Below, one piece after another: positions 1 to 5,925 of a DNA stretch of 15,178 nucleotides. The translations under genes were made by a program, and so were the position numbers. Origin of the DNA: Candidatus Nitrosopumilus sp. Lineage in GTDB: Archaea > Thermoproteota > Nitrososphaeria > Nitrososphaerales > Nitrosopumilaceae. Positions within the stretch are counted from its first letter, which is position 1. Each line of letters opens with the position of its first letter. The stretch lies in contig JABMOR010000126.1 in NCBI GenBank assembly GCA_013203245.1, positions 1 to 15,178 on the forward strand, read 5' to 3'. The notes under the pieces were generated by a model that saw nothing but the letters and a program-made list of their open reading frames with translations, was not told the origin of the DNA and made no database searches.

Positions 1-17
1 CCCATAAAGAGCTTACG

Positions 18-560
18 TTAATTTTTAGCCCAAGGTTGATTTTCTAAATAATCAATATCTGTAATTAGTTCTTTAACTTTTTTTACTATTGCAAAAACTG
101 ATCTGTATTGTTCATACATTTCAATTTCTTCCTCTTTTGATAAAACTTCAGCTTCTGCAATATCAAAGAATTTGTTTTCTTTGTTGAGATGATCATTGAG
201 AAATATGGCATATGTTCTCAAATATCTTGACACAGGTTCTTGCGCATCCTCCCCATTTTTCCATCTTTTTAGATGGTTTGATATTTGTCTAGCAATATTC
301 CTTCCAAATTCATGTTCAATCATGAATTTTCGAATTTCTTCTTTTAAAGTATCATAACTTGCAACACATGGAAAATACGAATCTTCTTCTCTTGAATGAT
401 GAATGGTATCAACAAATTCTGAAATAACTATGGTGATTTTTGTTAGATCTGAAAAGGGGATTTCAGTGCCTTTGTATAGTTCAGCGGCACATTTTGATAT
501 TATTTTTTCTAAACGACGAACTTGATCATGATCAGCACGAAGTTGGTTTGAAGCACTCAC
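18..560 (-). CDS. Hemerythrin-like HHE-domain protein
   Basis: This 180-residue all-helical protein carries the histidine/acidic pattern of the hemerythrin (HHE cation-binding) family. The candidate di-iron ligands are H11 in the RADHDQ motif, H54/H55 followed by E58/E59 (HHSREED), H83 (EHEFGR), and H124 with E128 (DHLNKEN). Proteins of this family bind oxygen, nitric oxide or iron through a non-haem di-iron centre. No signal peptide or membrane segment is visible, so it should be cytoplasmic. The start is a GTG; the frame closes upstream at a TAG only three codons away, so no longer start is possible. It is divergent from the antiporter at 661. Which ligand it binds cannot be read from the sequence. 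The family assignment is firm and the physiological role is inferred. Confidence 0.85.
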   Translation of the reverse strand: MSASNQLRADHDQVRRLEKIISKCAAELYKGTEIPFSDLTKITIVISEFVDTIHHSREEDSYFPCVASYDTLKEEIRKFMIEHEFGRNIARQISNHLKRWKNGEDAQEPVSRYLRTYAIFLNDHLNKENKFFDIAEAEVLSKEEEIEMYEQYRSVFAIVKKVKELITDIDYLENQPWAKN

Positions 561-581
561 AATATTTGTCTACAATACGTT

Positions 582-590
582 ATTTAAAAA
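582..590 (-). promoter_or_regulatory. TATA-like box of the hemerythrin-like gene
   Basis: The minus-strand TTTTTAAAT is centred about 26 nt before the GTG start at 560. That spacing would place the transcript start at or next to the start codon (leaderless). Confidence 0.4.
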
Positions 591-627
591 TCAGATAGAG
601 GTAAAAATACTAAATAATTGAGTATAA

Positions 628-636
628 CTTTTATCC
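628..636 (+). promoter_or_regulatory. TATA-like box of the antiporter gene
   Basis: CTTTTATCC is centred about 29 nt before the ATG at 661, and no Shine-Dalgarno sequence precedes the ATG. This fits a leaderless transcript. Confidence 0.4.
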
Positions 637-660
637 AGATATATTTAGATTCAGATATTA

Positions 661-2136
661 ATGAATCTCATAATTTTATCTATTTTGAATTTGTTTAGAG
701 GTCAATTGGGAGATACATTTTCGTTATCTAATTTTGATACAAGTATAATTTTTGATAAAATTACAGAGTTGCATAATTCTATTGCGACATTGTTTATTCA
801 GGATGGACCTATTGCTGAAGCTCATGTGATATTGCTTGCTGCAGGTGTTGTAATTTTTCTAGGAGTGGCAGGAGAAGCATTTTTCAAAAAAACTGGTATT
901 CCAGATGTAGCTTTTCTAATGATTCTGGGTGTAATTATTGGACCAGTGTTTGGACTTGTTCAGCCTGAAGCTGTCATTCAAGTAATACCATATTTTGCAG
1001 CTCTTGCATTAATCATAATCATGTTTGATGGTGGACTAAATTTAGATATCAAACATGTTTTGAAAACTGCACACTTTTCATTTACACTTGCTATTCTTGG
1101 TTTTATTTTATCAGTTGCAATGATTACTCTTGCTGCACATTTCGCATTGGGATGGTTATGGTTAGAAAGTATTCTTTTAGGATCAATTGTTGGTGGAAGC
1201 AGTTCAGCAATTGTATTTGGACTGGTTAAAAATATCAAAATTTCAGAAGAAACAAAATCAATGTTAAGTTTTGAATCGGCATTAACTGATATTTTGGCCA
1301 CAATTATCGCATTCATATTATTTGAAGCAATATTAGCAGGACATTTTGATATTCAAACTCTACAAGAAACCATTGGAAGAGCAATTGTAGTTGGTCTAGT
1401 TCTTGGATTTGGTGTAGGAATTCCTTGGATGTATGTTTCGACAAAACTTGGAAATGCACAACACGCCTACATGCTTACATTAGGAGTCTTGTTTGTTCTG
1501 TTCTTTTTGGCAAATTCATTTGGAGAATCTGGTGCATTGACTGCTTTGGTATTTGGTTTGATGATTGGAAACAAAAGTCATCTATCACGTTTACTGAGAT
1601 TCAAACTTCCAAGAATTGAGATGGATGACCCAACACACAATCAATTAACATTTTTGGTAAGATCATTCTTCTTTGTGTTCGTTGGTTTAATGGCCAGCTT
1701 TGGACAGATAGAATATCTTGTGTTTGGAGTTTTGATAACAATTGCTGTGTATTTTGGAAGAATGCTTATTGGAAAGGTAACATTGACAAAACGATTTTCA
1801 CGTTTAGATAGAGCAGTAACAAACTCTATGATACCAAGAGGATTGGCTGCTGCAGTGCTTGCAACATATCCAATTACTATGGGATTACCAAACGCAGAAG
1901 CATACCCACAACTTGTATTCTTTATTATTTTATCATCGGTAATTATTACAACAATTGGATTAGGAAAATCAAAGAATATTCCTCCACCAGAATCTATTGA
2001 AGGTGGATTTGTAAAACCACCAGAAGATCCTAAAGATGATTCGATAGTAGAAAAAATATCTGATATTTCTATAGAGGGTAATAATGAAGGTGGATTTATC
2101 AAAGAAGAATCAGATAAATCTGAAAAAGAATACTAG
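661..2136 (+). CDS. CPA-type cation/proton antiporter (Na+/H+ or K+/H+ exchanger)
   Basis: This 491-residue polytopic membrane protein has a monovalent cation:proton antiporter fold (CPA1/NhaP-like), with hydrophobic helices from about residue 55 to 435. Recognisable family landmarks are TGIPDVAFLMILGVIIGP (78-94), FDGGLNLD (122-129), the GGSSSAI loop (178-184) and the ion-site helix ESALTD (205-210). The conserved basic-residue region follows at IPRGLAAAVLA (391-401). It would exchange Na+ or K+ for protons across the cell membrane, serving pH and salt balance. At the ion site the usual Asn-Asp or Asp-Asp pair is Thr209-Asp210. The last 55 residues are hydrophilic and acidic and hold two EGGF(V/I)K repeats (447-452 and 476-481). 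The first roughly 45 residues are only partly hydrophobic. It stands alone between divergent and convergent neighbours. The ion specificity is not determinable from the sequence. Confidence 0.88.
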   Translation: MNLIILSILNLFRGQLGDTFSLSNFDTSIIFDKITELHNSIATLFIQDGPIAEAHVILLAAGVVIFLGVAGEAFFKKTGIPDVAFLMILGVIIGPVFGLVQPEAVIQVIPYFAALALIIIMFDGGLNLDIKHVLKTAHFSFTLAILGFILSVAMITLAAHFALGWLWLESILLGSIVGGSSSAIVFGLVKNIKISEETKSMLSFESALTDILATIIAFILFEAILAGHFDIQTLQETIGRAIVVGLVLGFGVGIPWMYVSTKLGNAQHAYMLTLGVLFVLFFLANSFGESGALTALVFGLMIGNKSHLSRLLRFKLPRIEMDDPTHNQLTFLVRSFFFVFVGLMASFGQIEYLVFGVLITIAVYFGRMLIGKVTLTKRFSRLDRAVTNSMIPRGLAAAVLATYPITMGLPNAEAYPQLVFFIILSSVIITTIGLGKSKNIPPPESIEGGFVKPPEDPKDDSIVEKISDISIEGNNEGGFIKEESDKSEKEY

Positions 2137-2155
2137 CTACTAACTAGGTGATTTT

Positions 2156-2169
2156 AAAATTATAATTTT
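2156..2169. terminator. Possible bidirectional terminator between convergent genes
   Basis: AAAATTATAATTTT is a perfect 14-bp palindrome in the gap between the antiporter stop (2136) and the end of the minus-strand gene at 2160. It offers a short T-run to transcripts from either side. In DNA this AT-rich such palindromes also arise by chance, so the call is weak. Confidence 0.25.
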
Positions 2170-2453
2170 TCCTTTATTGATTGAATATATTTTTCATTAT
2201 ATTCATTGAATAGTTGAATTTTATTTTGAGCCAATGCCATGGCACCTGGTCTGCTATTGATATGATTTTCAGCAATTTTTTGTTCTTCTAAGAGTTTTTC
2301 AAGATTTACTTTTGGTACGGATTCTAATTCTACAAGTAATGTTACAAGTTCATTTTCAAGATTCTCCTTAGTATTAGGGAATGCGGGTGGATCAGCACCT
2401 ATGATTTCTTTAGTGGTTATACTTCCAAATATTTTCTTGTCTAATTCAAGCAA
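2160..2453 (-). CDS. Unknown small helical protein
   Basis: I do not recognise this 97-residue protein. It is charged, has no cysteine, no signal peptide and no membrane segment. From about residue 30 onward it reads as amphipathic helix (ENELVTLLVELE, then LEKLLEEQKIAEN and KIQLFNEYNEKYIQSIKEK), so a small helical bundle or a protein-binding module is plausible. The start is a TTG. An in-frame stop lies six codons upstream with no ATG or GTG between, so TTG is the only usual start. Its composition looks coding and it lies opposite to, and converges with, the antiporter gene. It may be lineage-specific. Confidence 0.6.
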   Translation of the reverse strand: MLELDKKIFGSITTKEIIGADPPAFPNTKENLENELVTLLVELESVPKVNLEKLLEEQKIAENHINSRPGAMALAQNKIQLFNEYNEKYIQSIKEKL

Positions 2454-2533
2454 TAATGAAAAGTGGAATTAGTGGTATAAATTTAATTTCATTTTAATCA
2501 AATTTGAAAATATGAGTGCACTGCAATCAAACG

Positions 2534-2543
2534 TTTTATCTTT
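2534..2543 (+). promoter_or_regulatory. TATA-like box of the zinc-ribbon gene
   Basis: TTTTATCTTT is centred about 26 nt before the ATG at 2564, matching the leaderless pattern elsewhere in the window. Confidence 0.35.
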
Positions 2544-2563
2544 AGATAATTTCTTAGTATTTT

Positions 2564-2773
2564 ATGACTTATTGTATAGGAGAATGTAAAAAATACAAGG
2601 CTCTAAAACCAACAGAAATTGGTAGATATGCTGCTGGACAAAAAAGATGCAATCACTGTGAAGTGTTTGTAGAATTTGAGGGAATAATTTGTCCATGTTG
2701 TAATAGACAACTCAGATGTCTCCCAAGAAGTAGGAAAGGTAAAGAAAAATACTTGGCTCAAATTACAACATAA
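2564..2773 (+). CDS. Small eight-cysteine zinc-ribbon-like protein
   Basis: This 69-residue basic protein has eight cysteines: C4 and C8 (CX3C), C29 and C32 (CNHC), C43, C45 and C46 (CPCC), and C52. The number and pairing suggest two tetrahedral zinc sites, or one zinc site with spare thiols. The C-terminal third is rich in Arg/Lys (RQLRCLPRSRKGKEK), which would suit nucleic-acid or ribosome contact. I recognise the general style of short zinc-ribbon proteins common in ammonia-oxidising archaea, but no specific function. It has its own TATA-like box and is followed by a separate promoter for the next gene. Zinc binding is inferred from the cysteine pattern. Confidence 0.75.
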   Translation: MTYCIGECKKYKALKPTEIGRYAAGQKRCNHCEVFVEFEGIICPCCNRQLRCLPRSRKGKEKYLAQITT

Positions 2774-2795
2774 CCATGCCTAAAAATTAAAGTCC

Positions 2796-2805
2796 TATTT
2801 ATAAG
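2796..2805 (+). promoter_or_regulatory. TATA-like box of the 90-aa unknown gene
   Basis: TATTTATAAG is centred about 27 nt before the ATG at 2828. A GCCTAA hexamer at 2778-2783 lies just upstream, the same hexamer as in the inverted repeats at 3766-3786 and 14568-14593. Confidence 0.4.
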
Positions 2806-2827
2806 AAATCAATACCCAAGTATAGTT

Positions 2828-3100
2828 ATGGCAATTCCTGTAGATATAGTAGAATTTGTTGAAAAACATATCAAATTAATGATTTCTCAAACTGAGACAT
2901 ATTTACCATTTATCAGAGTAGCATTTCCGTATTCAAATAATATTGCAGACGGAGTATACAATCTAATCATTGGAAGTGCATTATCCATATTTGTAAATCA
3001 ATTTGCAATGAAAATGAAATACCCAACCGCAGAAGATTTTACAGTATTTGGAAAAATATCTCTCAAATTTAGAGATCAGGTTGATCAGTTTTTTAAATAA
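2828..3100 (+). CDS. Unknown 90-residue protein
   Basis: I do not recognise this protein. It begins with an amphipathic helix (VDIVEFVEKHIKLMI), has a moderately hydrophobic middle (ADGVYNLIIGSALSIFVNQ, residues 40-58), and ends in a charged tail (KISLKFRDQVDQFFK). The middle stretch is not long or greasy enough to call a transmembrane helix with confidence. There are no cysteines and no signal peptide. Its stop codon abuts the end of the minus-strand gene at 3101 with no bases between them. It is probably a lineage-specific cytoplasmic or peripheral membrane protein. Confidence 0.65.
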   Translation: MAIPVDIVEFVEKHIKLMISQTETYLPFIRVAFPYSNNIADGVYNLIIGSALSIFVNQFAMKMKYPTAEDFTVFGKISLKFRDQVDQFFK

Positions 3101-3331
3101 TTAAGCTATTTCGCCTAGGAAATGTATAATATTGTTTGTTACAACAACTGTTCTATCTTTTGGAACATGATATAATTTTTTTGAACCATTAAAAGATTGA
3201 ACAATAAGTTTTGAATATGGATCCTTAAGTGATTTGTAAAGAATACCTTTGTCCCCTACTGATTGAGACCAATTAGTTCCCTGTACAAAGGAAATTGTTT
3301 GAAACTTTACAACTTGATATGAATAGACCAT
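3101..3331 (-). CDS. Unknown 76-residue protein downstream of crcB-like gene
   Basis: I do not recognise this protein. It reads as a small beta-rich domain: alternating strands such as YSYQVVKFQTISFV, KLIVQSF and RTVVVTNNIIHFL are separated by polar turns. It has no cysteine, no membrane segment and no signal peptide. The ATG lies 6 nt after the stop of the fluoride-channel-like gene on the same strand, so the two are almost certainly co-transcribed. A role linked to that channel is possible but rests on position only. Confidence 0.6.
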   Translation of the reverse strand: MVYSYQVVKFQTISFVQGTNWSQSVGDKGILYKSLKDPYSKLIVQSFNGSKKLYHVPKDRTVVVTNNIIHFLGEIA

Positions 3332-3337
3332 TTCTAA

Positions 3338-3718
3338 TTAATTATTAATAATTGCACTCATTAATGACTTTCCACCAATCAATGCTGCAATTGAAAGGCC
3401 AATGTTTGCTATCAAATTGATTGCAAATGTTCCATAATGACTATGTTCAAGAAGAGTGTTGGATTCTAATGCAAGACCAGACATTGTGGTAAGTGAACCA
3501 CAGAATCCTATAGCAGCAAAAAGAGAATATTTTCCATCAAGATGCCATTGTTGAGACATTACAATAAAGGCACCAAGAATAAATGCTCCAAGTACATTGA
3601 CTGCCAAAACATTGACAGGTATTGTATTGAAAAGTAAAGGAGATTCAATAATTTTGAGTCTTAGATATGCTCCAAGTACAGAACCTACTGCGAGAAAAAC
3701 AAATTCTAGACCTTTCAT
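3338..3718 (-). CDS. crcB: CrcB/Fluc-family fluoride channel homologue
   Basis: At 126 residues this matches the size of CrcB/Fluc proteins, which work as antiparallel dimers exporting fluoride passively through the cell membrane. It has four hydrophobic helices. Family motifs visible are GSVLGAYLR (12-20), the NVLAVNVLGAFILG helix (36-49) with the conserved Asn41, and GFCGSLTTMSGLALES (71-86) at the position of the family's GGxTTFSTF break. In that last motif the two phenylalanines that line the fluoride path in characterised channels are Met79 and Leu82. It could therefore be one half of a heterodimer with a second, canonical CrcB encoded elsewhere, or a diverged channel. It heads a two-gene unit with the 76-residue unknown gene. 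Confidence 0.85.
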   Translation of the reverse strand: MKGLEFVFLAVGSVLGAYLRLKIIESPLLFNTIPVNVLAVNVLGAFILGAFIVMSQQWHLDGKYSLFAAIGFCGSLTTMSGLALESNTLLEHSHYGTFAINLIANIGLSIAALIGGKSLMSAIINN

Positions 3719-3765
3719 CTAATCATTTGAAACTAATTGATATTATTAGTGCTATTTGTATAATT

Positions 3766-3786
3766 TTAGGCGTAATTTGTGCCTAA
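3766..3786. repeat. Inverted repeat TTAGGC-N9-GCCTAA in a divergent promoter region
   Basis: Six-base arms (3766-3771 and 3781-3786) flank a 9-nt spacer in the 131-bp region between the crcB-like gene (-) and the DUF1059-like gene (+). The repeat ends about 33 nt before the TATA-like box of the latter. The same hexamer pair, with a 14-nt spacer, occurs at 14568-14593. A regulator site is possible; chance is not excluded. Confidence 0.3.
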
Positions 3787-3818
3787 TCTGGTTTTAATTT
3801 AGAAAAGTATATTCACAG

Positions 3819-3828
3819 TTTTTATAGG
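3819..3828 (+). promoter_or_regulatory. TATA-like box of the DUF1059-like gene
   Basis: TTTTTATAGG is centred about 26 nt before the ATG at 3850, consistent with a leaderless mRNA. Confidence 0.45.
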
Positions 3829-3849
3829 TTTGATATTTTTCCAAACTGA

Positions 3850-4041
3850 ATGACATTAAAGTTAAGATGTGATGACTATGGTTTTGAATGTGAATATGTT
3901 ATTGACGAAGCAAAATCTATAGCTACAATTGAAAAACTAAGAAATCATTTTGAAGAAGAACATGGAATTGATTATACTGTTGAAGCAGTTACTCAAATGA
4001 TTACCAATCGTGGACATTCTTTAGAATCAATTAGAAAGTAA
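3850..4041 (+). CDS. DUF1059-type small Cys/His protein
   Basis: This 63-residue protein matches the pattern of the DUF1059 family of putative small metal-binding proteins. It has an N-terminal CDDYGFECEYV segment with C7 and C14, then a helix, then HFEEEHGI with H33 and H38. Two Cys plus two His in this arrangement would suit one zinc ion, although the family's function is not known. It is monocistronic, with a clear TATA-like box upstream and a T-rich stretch after the stop. No membrane or export signal is present. The family assignment is good; metal binding is inferred from the residues. Confidence 0.75.
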   Translation: MTLKLRCDDYGFECEYVIDEAKSIATIEKLRNHFEEEHGIDYTVEAVTQMITNRGHSLESIRK

Positions 4042-4055
4042 ACTTCTTAAAAAAT

Positions 4056-4068
4056 TATTTTCATTTTT
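4056..4068 (+). terminator. T-rich stretch, possible archaeal terminator
   Basis: TATTTTCATTTTT lies 14-27 nt after the stop of the DUF1059-like gene. Archaeal polymerase often stops at such T-runs without a hairpin. Confidence 0.3.
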
Positions 4069-4183
4069 AACATTTATTACAATGTGTATTATATCTCAAT
4101 TAAGAATTAGTTTTTGAGAAAATTCTAGGAATTTTTAGTTTGCAAAGTTTAGTTTTGATTACAAAATTACCTGAATCATATTG

Positions 4184-4193
4184 TTTTTATCTT
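4184..4193 (+). promoter_or_regulatory. TATA-like box of the TFB gene
   Basis: TTTTTATCTT is centred about 28 nt before the GTG start at 4217. No ribosome binding site precedes the GTG, so a leaderless transcript starting at or near the GTG is likely. Confidence 0.45.
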
Positions 4194-4216
4194 ATAATCG
4201 CTAATAGTAAACAATA

Positions 4217-5137
4217 GTGATAGAAAATTATTCAAATGATTATGATGTCAAGTGTCAACTAGATACTTGCAAAACCTACCCTGCGATAACAGATTCTGAA
4301 AGAGGAGAAATTGTTTGTGGGGGATGCGGTCTTATCTTGTTGCAAAATATGGCTGATGCATCATATGAAAACAACGGTTACAGCTCAGAAGACTTTATGA
4401 AACTATCAAGAACAGGTCCTGCTACATCATTAACAATGAATGATAGGGGATTATCAACTGTAATTGGTACGAATAAAGATTCAACAGGGAAAACACTATC
4501 TAACAAAACAAAATATGAATTCAATAGATTACGAACTTGGGATCAAAGAAGTAAATCAAGAAAAACTGTCAGTTTTAGTAAGGCTTTCACTTTACTTCAT
4601 GGAATGAAAACCAAGTTAGGAATATCAAACAATGTTGTAGAAAATGCAGCCTATATTTACAGAAAAGTGGTTAGTGCAAAATTAACTAGAGGAAGAACTA
4701 CGGCATCACTAATTGCAGCCTCACTTTATGCAGCATGTAGAGAAAACAACATTCCTAGAACGCTAGATGATATTGCAAAAGCTGGGAATATTGAAAGAAG
4801 AGTGCTCTCCCGAGACTTGAGAACCATAATCAAAAAGCTTGAATTGAATCTTAATCAGTACGATACATCATCGTTTATCTCAAAAATCTCAAACAACATG
4901 AATCTAAGAGAGAAGACAAAACGAGATGCATTAAAAATACTAAGCCTCTGTGAAAAAAAACAGATTACTGCTGGAAAACACCCCGTAGCACAAGCTGCTG
5001 CATCATTATACATCTCATGTATTATGAATAAGGAAAAAATCAGTCAAAAAAAGTTTGCAGTAGAATCTGGAATAAGTGATGTTACAATCAGAAACAGAGT
5101 CGTCTTGATTAAGAAAACATTAAAGCTAGTTGAGTAA
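4217..5137 (+). CDS. tfb: Transcription initiation factor B (TFB)
   Basis: This 306-residue protein is an archaeal TFB, the TFIIB homologue that binds TBP-promoter complexes and recruits RNA polymerase. An N-terminal zinc ribbon (C13, C18, C34, C37) is followed by the B-reader/linker segment RTGPATSLTMNDRGLSTVIG (85-104), which closely follows the family consensus. Two cyclin-like repeats follow, at about 115-205 and 210-306, with typical helices such as TTASLIAASLYAACRENN and HPVAQAAASLYISCI. The length is normal. The first zinc knuckle is C-X4-C where most TFBs have C-X2-C. Ammonia-oxidising archaea usually encode several TFB paralogues, so this may be one of a set with its own promoter preference. 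It starts with GTG and converges on the coiled-coil gene at 5154. Confidence 0.95.
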   Translation: MIENYSNDYDVKCQLDTCKTYPAITDSERGEIVCGGCGLILLQNMADASYENNGYSSEDFMKLSRTGPATSLTMNDRGLSTVIGTNKDSTGKTLSNKTKYEFNRLRTWDQRSKSRKTVSFSKAFTLLHGMKTKLGISNNVVENAAYIYRKVVSAKLTRGRTTASLIAASLYAACRENNIPRTLDDIAKAGNIERRVLSRDLRTIIKKLELNLNQYDTSSFISKISNNMNLREKTKRDALKILSLCEKKQITAGKHPVAQAAASLYISCIMNKEKISQKKFAVESGISDVTIRNRVVLIKKTLKLVE

Positions 5138-5153
5138 ATTATTCCAAAAAATC

Positions 5154-5591
5154 CTACAATTGTATTGTAAGAGAAGATATTTTTTCAAATATTGTTTCTT
5201 TTAGTTGATTTACCAATTCCAATATTACTCGAATTTGCTCTAATGTTATTTCCTTTAAATTTTGTATGGAATTATTTAGTTCTGATATTTCTGTTTGTAA
5301 TCTTGACTTTTCATTTTTTAGAGAGGATATTTGGCTTTGTAGATTATTGTTTTGTTGTTTTAAATTATCATTTTCTTCAGTTAATCGTTTTACTTTATCT
5401 AAATCAGATTCTCCTGGAAAAGGATCTGGTGTAGGTGGAGGATTTGGCATTCTAATGGGTTCTGGAACAGGACTAGGTTCTGGAATTTGTGGCGGTCCTG
5501 GTTCTTGTTCTGTTTCAATGGCAAATGTAGTTTGTAAAAAACTAACAGATGCAAGTAGAGCAATCATGCCAAAAATAAGACTAATTTTCAT
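5154..5591 (-). CDS. Secreted proline-rich coiled-coil protein
   Basis: I do not recognise a named family, but the architecture is clear in its 145 residues. A signal peptide (1-24, hydrophobic core LIFGMIALLASVSFL, probable cut after TTFA) is followed by a proline-rich stalk (31-59, 15 prolines in 29 residues). A coiled coil runs from about 63 to 114, with Leu/Ile heptads in DNLKQQNNNLQSQISSLKNE and the next helix. A final amphipathic helix (115-145) ends in LTIQL. The protein should act outside the cell membrane, perhaps as a spacer or oligomeric rod in the cell surface. It sits convergent to TFB and upstream of nothing obvious, so context gives no function. Confidence 0.75.
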   Translation of the reverse strand: MKISLIFGMIALLASVSFLQTTFAIETEQEPGPPQIPEPSPVPEPIRMPNPPPTPDPFPGESDLDKVKRLTEENDNLKQQNNNLQSQISSLKNEKSRLQTEISELNNSIQNLKEITLEQIRVILELVNQLKETIFEKISSLTIQL

Positions 5592-5664
5592 ATTATAATT
5601 TCACAAAAACATTACAGTAGTTTTGTATATGAATATGATTATTGATTTCTAAGAATGAAAAAGA

Positions 5665-5883
5665 TTATTTGTAGAAATCAGGTTCTTGATCTCTTTTCTG
5701 TTTTGGAAGATCTTCCATAACAGCTTGAACTACTTCGTTGTGATTGTACGTTAAATGTCTAAGAAACTTTGCTGATTCATCTGCTCTAGTTTTATCATCT
5801 GCAAATAACATTTCAGGACTACTTAATTCATTCATCATGGTATTGCATTCTTTACATGGTTCAAAGTCAAGATAGAGTTTCAT
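5665..5883 (-). CDS. Small protein with CxxC and HxxxxH
   Basis: This 72-residue cytoplasmic protein is not recognised by name. It has C10 and C13 in EPCKECN near the N-terminus and H43 and H48 in RHLTYNHNE in the second half, so a single Cys2His2 zinc site with a 29-residue loop is plausible. The remainder is charged and helical (DDKTRADESAKFLRHL). The C-terminal tail is polar. It lies 42 nt after the end of the hsp20-cdc48 unit on the same strand, so read-through from cdc48 is possible. Zinc binding is inferred only from residue spacing. Confidence 0.7.
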   Translation of the reverse strand: MKLYLDFEPCKECNTMMNELSSPEMLFADDKTRADESAKFLRHLTYNHNEVVQAVMEDLPKQKRDQEPDFYK

Positions 5884-5925
5884 AATTCTACGTCATTTTT
5901 CTTAGTATTTAGACTATTTTATGGA

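Noticed and set aside
1641..2102. 153-codon open frame on the minus strand inside the antiporter gene
   Set aside because: It is fully antisense to a clear membrane transporter, and its composition (many Ile/Asn/Ser/Pro runs without domain order) is that of a mirror frame. The same holds for 978-1316.
2513..2590. 25-codon ORF beginning ATGAGTGCACTG upstream of the zinc-ribbon gene
   Set aside because: It runs through the TATA-like box and into the zinc-ribbon gene in another frame, has no start signal of its own, and is too short to judge.
4042..4216. 175-base gap before TFB examined for an RNA gene
   Set aside because: No tRNA-like cloverleaf, CCA end or stable GC-rich stem was seen. It holds a T-rich terminator-like stretch and the TFB TATA box.
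5266..5598. 110-codon plus-strand frame with a glycine-rich segment
   Set aside because: It is the complement of the proline-rich stalk of the secreted coiled-coil protein; proline codons read backwards give glycine.
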